DNA of 5,757 nt from Actinomycetota bacterium (GTDB lineage: Bacteria; Actinomycetota; Actinomycetes; S36-B12), in the NCBI GenBank assembly GCA_947499275.1, contig CANMNM010000101.1, positions 1 to 5,757 of the forward strand, in the 5' to 3' direction. The notes under the pieces were generated by a model. The model saw nothing but the letters and a program-made list of their open reading frames with translations. It did no database searches and was not told the DNA's origin. This document shows, piece by piece, positions 1 to 4,812 of this stretch (position 1 is the first letter of the stretch; each line of letters starts with the position of its first letter). The position numbers and the translations under genes were made by a program.

Positions 1-1066
1 CCCGTGAATTGACCACCGTTGAAGTGATTACCGGCGAAGCTTCAGTCATGCCGTAGCCCTCGAAGATTCGCATGCCCGTGAGTTCTTCAAAGCGATTGAA
101 AACATTAATGGGTAGTGGGGCCCCTCCCGACGACAGCAGCCTGACGGGTCGCATTGCACTAGCGACGCCGGGGATCCGTGACCACAGTAAGTACATCGCG
201 GGCGCGCCAGCAACTGTTGTCACGTGCTCCCGCGCAATTACTTCCAAAGACTCGGATGCATCAAAGCGGTCAAGAATCACAACCGATGCGCCTACCGCAA
301 GTGACATGGTCAAAACTGTGTTCAGACCATAAATATGAAATAGCGGCAAGACTGCAAGGACTGTATCTTCCGCACTGACAATGGGAGGGTTGCGTAACTC
401 CAACAAAGCAGAAACATTGCTGACCACGTTTGCATGTGTCAGCATTACGCCTTTAGCGGTTCCATCGGAGCCTGATGTAAATAAAAGTAACCCAAGGTTG
501 TCAACTGCAATTTTTGGGAAATCAACTTTGGTATCAGACTTTCGAGTGAGACTCCTTAATGATTCCTTCAAAAAATTACGAATCGACTCGCGTGTGGACG
601 TTATTTCCTCACACAACATTGCGGGACAGGAATCTGGCACCGATTCTGCGCCCAATTCCGCTAATGCCGATGAGACCAGTAGGACTTTAGCCTCGGAAAC
701 TTCCAAGATTTCGGTGATTTCACGAGACGTGTAGCCGGGGTTTAGCGGAATGGGAACAAGCCCAGCACGAACAATTCCAAAATAGGAAATCACGAACTCG
801 ATCGAGTTGCCCATCAGCATCGCAACTCGGTCACCCGATCGGGAGGGAATCAAGCCACTTTCCAGTAACGCGGCCGCCGTAGCGGTTACCTTGGAATCCA
901 AAGCGGAATAAGAAATACGCTCCCCCGTTTCAGCTTCAATTAATGCAATCCGGTCAGGATCTCGAAGGGCCGAATTAGCCAAGAAATCCGAAACGGTCAC
1001 AACATCACTGAAGGCACCCGTTCGGGTTGCGGGATTGGCGGAGTTCACGGACGCAGTTTGACACAT
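1..1066 (-). CDS. Acyl-CoA synthetase (AMP-forming), N-terminal part, cut by window edge
   Basis: The reverse strand reads open from about 1066 to the left edge (355 codons), so the C-terminal part lies outside. The product belongs to the adenylate-forming superfamily, which activates a carboxylic acid with ATP and transfers it to CoA. The ATP-binding loop TSGSDGTAKG is at residues about 197-206, followed by VMLTH. It is a TSGS-TG-PKG variant with Asp in place of Thr and Ala in place of Pro, with the Lys kept. LPLFHIYG precedes the second core motif EGYGMTEASP (GYGMTE about 337-342). The opening resembles long-chain fatty acyl-CoA ligases (SDFLANSALRDPDRIALIE, then GDRVAMLMGNSIEF). The chain length of the substrate cannot be told. 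The start is uncertain: ATG at 1066 has an AGGA only 2 nt upstream, while GTG at 1048 has no visible ribosome site. It is divergent from the HAD gene and shares its short control region. Confidence 0.9.
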   Translation of the reverse strand, partial: MCQTASVNSANPATRTGAFSDVVTVSDFLANSALRDPDRIALIEAETGERISYSALDSKVTATAAALLESGLIPSRSGDRVAMLMGNSIEFVISYFGIVRAGLVPIPLNPGYTSREITEILEVSEAKVLLVSSALAELGAESVPDSCPAMLCEEITSTRESIRNFLKESLRSLTRKSDTKVDFPKIAVDNLGLLLFTSGSDGTAKGVMLTHANVVSNVSALLELRNPPIVSAEDTVLAVLPLFHIYGLNTVLTMSLAVGASVVILDRFDASESLEVIAREHVTTVAGAPAMYLLWSRIPGVASAMRPVRLLSSGGAPLPINVFNRFEELTGMRIFEGYGMTEASPVITSTVVNSR

Positions 1067-1109
1067 GTCCTGATTTGAGGACACCCGGTGAGTATTCTGA
1101 GCATGTGTC
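1060..1109. promoter_or_regulatory. Divergent control region with two nested inverted repeats
   Basis: Two perfect inverted repeats are visible between the divergent genes. The inner one is TGTCCT at 1066-1071, a 6-bp spacer, then AGGACA at 1078-1083. The outer one is GACACATG at 1060-1067 and CATGTGTC at 1102-1109, with arm centres 42 bp apart, about four helical turns. The outer arms contain the start codon of each gene: the acyl-CoA synthetase ATG at 1066 on the minus strand and the HAD GTG at 1105 on the plus strand. A dimeric repressor site controlling both genes is an inference; no regulator is identified. Confidence 0.45.
1093..1098 (+). promoter_or_regulatory. Candidate -10 box (TATTCT) for a leaderless HAD mRNA
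   Basis: TATTCT fits the actinobacterial TANNNT -10 pattern. It ends 6 nt before the GTG at 1105, the spacing expected when transcription starts on the start codon itself. Leaderless mRNAs are common in actinobacteria, and no Shine-Dalgarno sequence precedes this GTG, so the arrangement supports choosing that start. I see no good -35; a TTGACA at 1058-1063 is too far away, with a 29-bp spacer. Confidence 0.45.
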
Positions 1110-1998
1110 GCTCGATAAAGCCCTTGAGATAGGCAGTGTCTTGGGCACTTATCGCGAATCAGGTGTCGCCTCCGCTGCCGCGGCCCATGACTCACGTAGC
1201 AGCGAACGACATAGCGGTTCCTCCGCCGCATTCTTCGACGTAGACAACACGATTATGCGAGGAGCATCCCTTTATCACTTTGCTGCCGGTCTGGCCAAAC
1301 TGAAGTATTTCTCCGGACGGGACATCTTCGGTTTCGGCGTGAAGCAGATGAAATTCGTACTATCAGGATCTGAGGACTTAGAAGATGTCGCCTCGGCGAC
1401 CGCAGCCGCCCTGTCTTTTGTTCAAGGTCGCAGTGTCGAAGAACTCACTCGGGTCAGCGAAACTGTTTTTGATGACCGGATGGTCGACAAACTAATACCA
1501 GGAACTTTGGCCCTGGCACAGGCACACATTGATGCCGGAGTTGATGTTTGGTTGGTCACCGCGACCCCCGTTGAACTGGCTAATTTGATTGCCAGACGCC
1601 TTGGACTAACGGGAGCTCTAGGAACCGTCTCGCAAACAGAGAACGGAATCTATACGGGCCAATTAGTTGGCTATCCCCTTCATGGGATTGCCAAAGCGGA
1701 GGCGGTGCGAGCACTCGCTGCTAGCGAGCATTACGACCTAGCAAGCTGCTTCGCCTATTCGGACTCCGCAAATGACATCCCGATGCTGTCAACTGTTGGT
1801 AGTCCAACTGCCGTTAACCCTGATCCTGAGTTGCGCGCATACGCCAAAAAGATGAACTGGGAGGTCAGCGACTTTAGAAGGCGAGCTCAATTGCGGGCTA
1901 ACGCGGTTCCTGCTGCAGTTACCGCTGCCGGGATTGCGGCAGGACTCACCGCAGGTTACGCGCTAGGACGTGTCGCACGGGGCTCAAAAAATACTTGA
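1105..1998 (+). CDS. HAD-superfamily subclass IB hydrolase (SerB1/CicA-like phosphatase)
   Basis: A 297-residue protein with all four haloacid dehalogenase motifs in order. FFDVDNT carries the nucleophile Asp45 and acid/base Asp47, VTATP (151-155) the motif II Thr, GIAKAE the motif III Lys197, and YSDSANDIPML Asp220 and Asp224. The helical cap lies between motifs I and II, as in subclass IB phosphatases. This family is often annotated as phosphoserine phosphatase, and M. tuberculosis SerB1 (Rv0505c) is the likely counterpart, but the substrate is unproven. A Gly/Ala-rich hydrophobic stretch near the C-terminus (about 266-290, AVPAAVTAAGIAAGLTAG) could be a membrane anchor. The frame is open upstream to a TTG at 1027, but that would run through the neighbour's start; GTG 1105 after a leaderless-type -10 is preferred. 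The last 15 bp overlap the convergent acyltransferase gene. Confidence 0.9.
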   Translation: MSLDKALEIGSVLGTYRESGVASAAAAHDSRSSERHSGSSAAFFDVDNTIMRGASLYHFAAGLAKLKYFSGRDIFGFGVKQMKFVLSGSEDLEDVASATAAALSFVQGRSVEELTRVSETVFDDRMVDKLIPGTLALAQAHIDAGVDVWLVTATPVELANLIARRLGLTGALGTVSQTENGIYTGQLVGYPLHGIAKAEAVRALAASEHYDLASCFAYSDSANDIPMLSTVGSPTAVNPDPELRAYAKKMNWEVSDFRRRAQLRANAVPAAVTAAGIAAGLTAGYALGRVARGSKNT

Positions 1999-2742
1999 AC
2001 GTTGCGAGAGTAATTCACGAATCGTTTGGGTGAGCTCACCGCGAACACGATCTGAACAAGCAAACGCGTCAATTGGACTGTCTGATTGTGGTGGCGCAAT
2101 GGGATTTCCAAATGAAATTGTCCATTTGCTGGGGAACGGGATGAGTCCCAGTGGCCCTAAAGCTGGGAAAGTCGGCGTCACCGGCAGATAAGGAAAACCA
2201 GCCCAGTCAAGAAGTCCTTCAACTCGAGCAATGAGGGGATAGGCCTCCTCGGATCCGATTACCGCCGTGGGAATTATTGGGACACCGTTGAGCGCAGCCA
2301 GCCTGGCAAATCCCGCTCTACCAAACTCCTGCAATTGGTATCGATGCTCAATTGTTTTTCCAACCCCGTTCACTCCTTCAGGCCAAACCCCGACCAGATG
2401 GCCTGCTTGCAATAGTTCATTAGCACTATCAAAAGTCGCAGGGTGCACATTCAGCTGCGCCATAAAATCGCGCAGGGGGTCTTGGAAAAGAAAGTCCGCC
2501 CCGAGAAGGTGCAATGACCGCGCTGAGTTCTTTTCAAGTGCGCGAACAACCATTAGCGCATCAATCGCAAATGCCCCGGCGTGATTCCCAACGATAAGGG
2601 CCGCCCCTTCCGCCGGAATATTCTCTGAACCAACTACTTGGGTTCGGAACCAATCGCGGTAGATCGGGTCGAGAATCTGATCAAGGACTCTCTCATAAAC
2701 GGGTGCCGTCCCGGAAACTACATGATTCGGGAGGTTCTCCAT
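1984..2742 (-). CDS. Lysophospholipid acyltransferase-family protein (PlsC-like, Rv0502 type)
   Basis: A 252-residue protein when started at ATG 2742. The acyltransferase signature is visible. GNHAGAFAID gives His54 and Asp61, spaced wider than the textbook HX4D but, as I recall, as in actinobacterial Rv0502-like proteins. VGVWPEGVNGVGK (PEG at 121-123) matches the phosphate/acceptor-binding block, followed by YQLQEFGRAGFARLA and a conserved tail (GLIPFPSKWTISFGNPI). It probably transfers an acyl group from acyl-CoA or acyl-ACP to a lysophospholipid or other glycerolipid acceptor at the inner membrane face; the acceptor is unknown. The frame continues upstream to an ATG at 2913, but that extension is the shifted-frame reading of the ribosomal protein gene, is low in complexity (Q/E/A/S), and its ATG lacks a ribosome site. 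ATG 2742 has CAGG 6 nt ahead and lies 29 bp after the ribosomal protein stop. A longer N-terminus cannot be fully excluded. Confidence 0.87.
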   Translation of the reverse strand: MENLPNHVVSGTAPVYERVLDQILDPIYRDWFRTQVVGSENIPAEGAALIVGNHAGAFAIDALMVVRALEKNSARSLHLLGADFLFQDPLRDFMAQLNVHPATFDSANELLQAGHLVGVWPEGVNGVGKTIEHRYQLQEFGRAGFARLAALNGVPIIPTAVIGSEEAYPLIARVEGLLDWAGFPYLPVTPTFPALGPLGLIPFPSKWTISFGNPIAPPQSDSPIDAFACSDRVRGELTQTIRELLSQRSSIF

Positions 2743-2752
2743 GTCGTACCTG

Positions 2753-2765
2753 AGGCCGAAGGCCC
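2753..2765 (-). other. Short GC hairpin just before the acyltransferase start
   Basis: On the minus strand GGGCC-TTC-GGCCT forms a 4-bp GC stem plus one G-U pair around a 3-nt loop. It lies in the 29-bp gap between the ribosomal protein stop and the acyltransferase ATG. No U-run follows, so it is not a convincing terminator. It could lower translation of the downstream gene relative to the ribosomal protein; this is inference. Confidence 0.3.
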
Positions 2766-2771
2766 TTATGG

Positions 2772-2873
2772 TTACTTCTTCTTGTTTCTGCGCTGGACTC
2801 GCGTGCGACGTAGCAGCTTGCGGTGCTTCTTCTTGGCCATCCGCTTGCGACGCTTCTTGATTACTGAGCCCAT
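2772..2873 (-). CDS. 33-aa ribosomal protein bS22 / mS38 (AURKAIP1/COX24 domain)
   Basis: The minus strand encodes 33 residues, starting MGSVIKKRRKRMAKKKHRK and ending VQRRNKKK; 19 are Lys or Arg. This is the conserved short actinobacterial protein annotated with an AURKAIP1/COX24 domain (Rv0500B in M. tuberculosis). It was seen in mycobacterial 30S subunits near the decoding centre and named bS22, the counterpart of mitochondrial mS38. It is not the E. coli S22/Sra protein. The start is well supported: AAGGAA lies 7 nt before the ATG. The gene sits just downstream of the small HTH gene, as I recall it does in mycobacteria, where galE2 follows; here the acyltransferase comes next. It lies wholly inside an out-of-frame extension of the acyltransferase reading frame, so it is easily missed. 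Confidence 0.93.
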   Translation of the reverse strand: MGSVIKKRRKRMAKKKHRKLLRRTRVQRRNKKK

Positions 2874-2927
2874 TAAATATTTCCTTAATTGAAGTACGTG
2901 AGGTATTTGTCATTTAAAGCGAAGTGC

Positions 2928-2933
2928 AGTCTA
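2928..2933 (-). promoter_or_regulatory. Weak candidate -10 box (TAGACT) for the ribosomal protein gene
   Basis: In the 105-bp gap between the HTH stop and the ribosomal protein ATG, the minus strand carries TAGACT, which fits TANNNT. A start about 7 nt downstream would give a leader of roughly 48 nt ending in the AAGGAA ribosome site. No -35 match is visible at 17 nt. The gap also has an 8-bp direct repeat, GTACGTGA at 2894-2901 and 2971-2978, of unknown meaning. A separate promoter is plausible but unproven. Confidence 0.25.
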
Positions 2934-2978
2934 TCTGTGATCATTTACTGTCTGTGTTACGAGGCTACTTGTACGTGA

Positions 2979-3176
2979 TTACGCGGTTTCAATGTATGAA
3001 TCGCGGAGGTAATCCTGAACTGCCTGCTCAGGGACTCGGAATGAACGGCCAACCCGTACTGCTGTCAATTCTCCACTATGGACAAGACGATAAACCGTCA
3101 TCTTGGAGACACGCATTACTCCGGCTACTTCGGCCACGGTGAGAAAACGAACATCACCAAAAGCTGATGTTGACAT
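2979..3176 (-). CDS. Small excisionase/MerR-type helix-turn-helix DNA-binding protein (Rv0500A-like)
   Basis: A 65-residue protein that is almost entirely one winged helix-turn-helix. LTVAEVAGVMRVSKMTVYRL (about 12-31) holds the helix-turn-helix, and the remainder ELTAVRVGRSFRVPEQAV forms the wing and closing helix. This is the excisionase-family or 'helix-turn-helix domain 17' type, related to BldC of Streptomyces, and closest by recall to M. tuberculosis Rv0500A, which also lies between proC and the bS22 gene. Despite the family name there is no integrase or prophage nearby, so a chromosomal transcription regulator is far more likely than an excisionase. The start is firm: GGAGG lies 6 nt before ATG 3176. 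The 228 bp upstream hold several short repeats and probably its promoter, perhaps with autoregulation. It is likely co-transcribed with the bS22 and acyltransferase genes. Confidence 0.92.
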   Translation of the reverse strand: MSTSAFGDVRFLTVAEVAGVMRVSKMTVYRLVHSGELTAVRVGRSFRVPEQAVQDYLRDSYIETA

Positions 3177-3186
3177 GAGGCGCCTC
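3177..3186 (-). promoter_or_regulatory. Palindrome overlapping the HTH gene's ribosome binding site
   Basis: The perfect 10-bp palindrome GAGGCGCCTC directly abuts the ATG at 3176 and includes most of the GGAGG ribosome site (GGAG and GAG on one arm, CTC beside the start). It could serve as a protein site or allow the Shine-Dalgarno bases to pair with CCTC. The arms are too close for a stable intramolecular hairpin, so the effect, if any, is uncertain. Confidence 0.3.
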
Positions 3187-3211
3187 CATTTTTCGATCGA
3201 CGTGTTAGACA

Positions 3212-3229
3212 GAACTTCCTAGTTCAGGA
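3212..3229. repeat. Overlapping short inverted repeats (GAACT/AGTTC and TCCT/AGGA)
   Basis: GAACT 3212-3216 pairs with AGTTC 3221-3225 around TCCT, and that TCCT (3217-3220) pairs with AGGA 3226-3229 around AGTTC. The two foldings exclude each other, a miniature switch-like arrangement in what would be the 5' leader of the HTH gene. The stems are only 5 and 4 bp, so chance is possible. Confidence 0.3.
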
Positions 3230-3281
3230 CTACCGAACAATAGTAGATCGCTCCCGCGTGGCGTGACCGGATACCCTAAAA

Positions 3282-3299
3282 AGTTCAAAATAGTTCAAA
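3282..3299. repeat. 10-bp-phased direct repeat AGTTCAAA
   Basis: AGTTCAAA occurs at 3282-3289 and again at 3292-3299, exactly 10 bp apart, so both copies lie on one face of the helix. The site is about 106-123 bp upstream of the HTH start and just upstream of a possible -10 (TAGGGT, minus). BldC-type proteins are known to bind direct repeats as head-to-tail oligomers, so an autoregulatory site is an attractive but untested inference. Confidence 0.4.
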
Positions 3300-3325
3300 G
3301 GACACGCTAAAACCAAGAATTTACT

Positions 3326-3337
3326 TCTGGATCCAGA
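3326..3337. repeat. 12-bp perfect palindrome TCTGGATCCAGA
   Basis: A gap-free 12-bp palindrome in the proC-HTH spacer, about 150 bp upstream of the HTH start. One such site would arise by chance in a spacer this size roughly one time in twenty. It may be a dimeric regulator site; nothing in the sequence identifies the regulator. Confidence 0.3.
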
Positions 3338-3404
3338 CCAAAGTTGTCGTCCACGAGTTTCTCTTCCCATGGGATACAAATGGGCAACTTCACGAAAATC
3401 GAGT

Positions 3405-4196
3405 TCAGCTTTTGCCAAGTTCACTTGAACGATTGACACCGGCTGCTAATGCCGCGCCAATGGCCTGGTCAACTCCCCGCGAATCAAGGACCTCCATGGC
3501 GGCCTGTGTGGTTCCACCCGGTGATGTCACCTGCCTACGCAGATCCGCGGCCGCTAACTCAGATTGAGCCAGTAGCTCTGCGGATCCACGCAGGGTTGCC
3601 CTAATTAGTTGATCAGCAAGATCCGCACCTAAACCGAGTTGCTCTGCGCCCTGCTGTAAGTATTCTGCAAGAAAGAACAAGTAAGCCGGTCCACTTCCCG
3701 AGAGCGCACCGACCGCGGCTTGCTGGGATTCGGGGACAACAAAAACCTCACCGACCGAACTTAATAACTCAATCGCCACCGCTACTGAGTTTTCAGAGCA
3801 CTTCTCGCCACCGCTGATGCAGGTCACACCCATGTGAATTTGTGAAGGCGTATTTGGCATTGCTTTTACTATTTCAACAGTTTGGGGGAAACATTTTCCG
3901 ATGAACTCCGTGGTGATACCCACAGCAACAGAAATCACCATTGCATTGTCCGCGATAAACGGTTGAAACTCGTGAAGGATTTCCTTGATTATTTGGGGCT
4001 TAATTGCAATTACTACAACATCACAGTCGACAAGGGCTTTTCGGTCTCCTGTCACCTCAATACCGAGTGATTTTTCGAGATGCTGGTATTTCGCAACATC
4101 ACGCACCACCGCAACCACGCTTGACCCTGACTCTGTCCAGCCCGAAATCAAGGCTTGGCCCATTGAACCGGATCCGATCACACCTATTTTTCTCAT
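3405..4196 (-). CDS. proC: Pyrroline-5-carboxylate reductase
   Basis: A 263-residue protein, the normal length, for the last step of proline synthesis: NAD(P)H-dependent reduction of 1-pyrroline-5-carboxylate to L-proline in the cytoplasm. The N-terminal Rossmann fold shows IGVIGSGSMGQAL (Gly8, Gly10, Gly13). The middle has the family blocks VVIAIKPQ and KAMPNTPSQIHMG. The C-terminal dimerisation and active-site domain shows ALSGSGPAYLFFLAEYLQQG and the signature RQVTSPGGTTQAAMEVL. ATG 4196 overlaps the TetR stop as ATGA, the usual coupled arrangement. An in-frame ATG three codons upstream (4205) is the alternative and would overlap more. It is probably translated from the same message as the epimerase and TetR genes; proA and proB are not in view. 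Confidence 0.96.
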   Translation of the reverse strand: MRKIGVIGSGSMGQALISGWTESGSSVVAVVRDVAKYQHLEKSLGIEVTGDRKALVDCDVVVIAIKPQIIKEILHEFQPFIADNAMVISVAVGITTEFIGKCFPQTVEIVKAMPNTPSQIHMGVTCISGGEKCSENSVAVAIELLSSVGEVFVVPESQQAAVGALSGSGPAYLFFLAEYLQQGAEQLGLGADLADQLIRATLRGSAELLAQSELAAADLRRQVTSPGGTTQAAMEVLDSRGVDQAIGAALAAGVNRSSELGKS

Positions 4197-4810
4197 TTTT
4201 CCCATTTTCCACCACCAGGAAGTGGCTTTGTTGGATCTAGAAGGTCCTGAACTACGGGAGACACCAGCGCGACCACCTGTTCTTGGGACAAACTAGACAA
4301 CGGCTCGATCTTTAAGAAATAACGGTAGGAGATGACACCTGTTAAGTATGAACTGATGAGGGCGCCTCGAATCCGGGCATCAGGGATGCCCATCAAAACT
4401 AATGCTCGATCCACAACCGCACTTTGGAAATAGTCGGATAGCGGTTTGATTACGGCGAACATGTCAATTCCCGAGTTAAATGAGCGACCAGCATTTGCCG
4501 CTTTGACGAGATCCTCGCGCACCTGCTGATCTGCGACTAGTTGAAGCGTCGCCCGAACGAGCCGCTCGCCCATCCCTTGTATTCCGGGCGCGACGAGTGC
4601 CGGGATCGCCTTTTGCGGGTCACTGGGGAAAGACATAGCCGCTGCGAATAGTGCCTCTTTATTTGAATAGAGGTTTGAAACAACGGTCGGCGCGACTCCG
4701 GCTGCAGCTGCTATTGACTTGATGGTAGTTCGGGCGTAACCGGAATTGAGGAACATGGAGCGCGCAACCCCAACTATCCCGCCGACTTCTTGTTCTGGTT
4801 CTTGGGCCAT
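4193..4810 (-). CDS. TetR/AcrR-family transcriptional regulator
   Basis: A 205-residue protein of typical TetR size. The N-terminal DNA-binding domain spans about residues 10-56: ARSMFLNSGYARTTIKSIA, then AAGVAPTVVSNLYSNKEALF, where the usual Y-x-F/H-F recognition end is replaced by SNLYSNKE. The C-terminal ligand and dimerisation domain ends with ALISSYLTGVISYRYFLKIE and LSSLSQEQVVALVSPVVQDL, which resembles the TetR_C_16-type domain common in actinobacteria. The ligand is unknown. ATG 4810 has AAGGAG 5 nt ahead, lying within the last codons of the epimerase gene, which stops 2 bp before. Its TGA overlaps the proC start. Sitting mid-operon, it may regulate its own transcript or distant lipid or efflux genes. 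No such TetR gene sits here in the M. tuberculosis arrangement as I recall it. Confidence 0.92.
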   Translation of the reverse strand: MAQEPEQEVGGIVGVARSMFLNSGYARTTIKSIAAAAGVAPTVVSNLYSNKEALFAAAMSFPSDPQKAIPALVAPGIQGMGERLVRATLQLVADQQVREDLVKAANAGRSFNSGIDMFAVIKPLSDYFQSAVVDRALVLMGIPDARIRGALISSYLTGVISYRYFLKIEPLSSLSQEQVVALVSPVVQDLLDPTKPLPGGGKWEK

Positions 4811-4812
4811 TT

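Larger units (their letters stand above)
3187..3404. other. Non-coding spacer between proC and the HTH gene
   Basis: This is the longest stretch without a credible gene. A minus-strand frame (3230-3439) crosses it but starts with GTG inside proC without a ribosome site and resembles nothing. The spacer lacks a clear rho-independent terminator for proC; CCCAT 3366-3370 with ATGGG 3380-3384 can pair but has no U-run. It holds a 12-bp palindrome, a direct repeat and overlapping inverted repeats, listed separately. The minus-strand TAGGGT at 3273-3278 is a possible -10 box, with no good -35. Function as the HTH promoter region is inferred from position. Confidence 0.5.

Noticed and set aside
72..734. 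Three plus-strand open frames (72-332, 178-378, 381-734)
   Set aside because: They are antisense to the acyl-CoA synthetase, whose conserved motifs run uninterrupted on the minus strand. They lack recognisable domains.
1027..1104. Longer N-terminus for the HAD protein from a TTG at 1027
   Set aside because: It would overlap the start of the divergent gene and the inverted repeats. No ribosome site precedes the TTG, and GTG 1105 has a leaderless-type -10.
2267..2892. Plus-strand frames 2267-2584 and 2638-2892
   Set aside because: They are antisense to the acyltransferase and ribosomal protein genes and have no family resemblance.
2743..2913. N-terminal extension of the acyltransferase to ATG 2913
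   Set aside because: It is the shifted frame of the 33-aa ribosomal protein gene, and its ATG has no Shine-Dalgarno. It is kept only as a minor possibility.
2924..3142. Plus-strand 72-codon frame
   Set aside because: It is antisense to the well-supported HTH gene.
2979..3176. Prophage or integrative element suggested by an 'excisionase-family' protein
   Set aside because: No integrase, attachment repeat, tRNA or phage gene is present. The neighbours are conserved chromosomal genes, and this small HTH type is a standard actinobacterial chromosomal regulator.
3366..3384. Possible proC terminator (CCCAT...ATGGG)
   Set aside because: The stem is only 5 bp with a 9-nt loop and no U-run follows on the minus strand.
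3230..3439. Minus-strand 69-codon frame crossing the proC-HTH spacer
   Set aside because: It starts with GTG inside proC, has no ribosome site, and shows no domain-like pattern.
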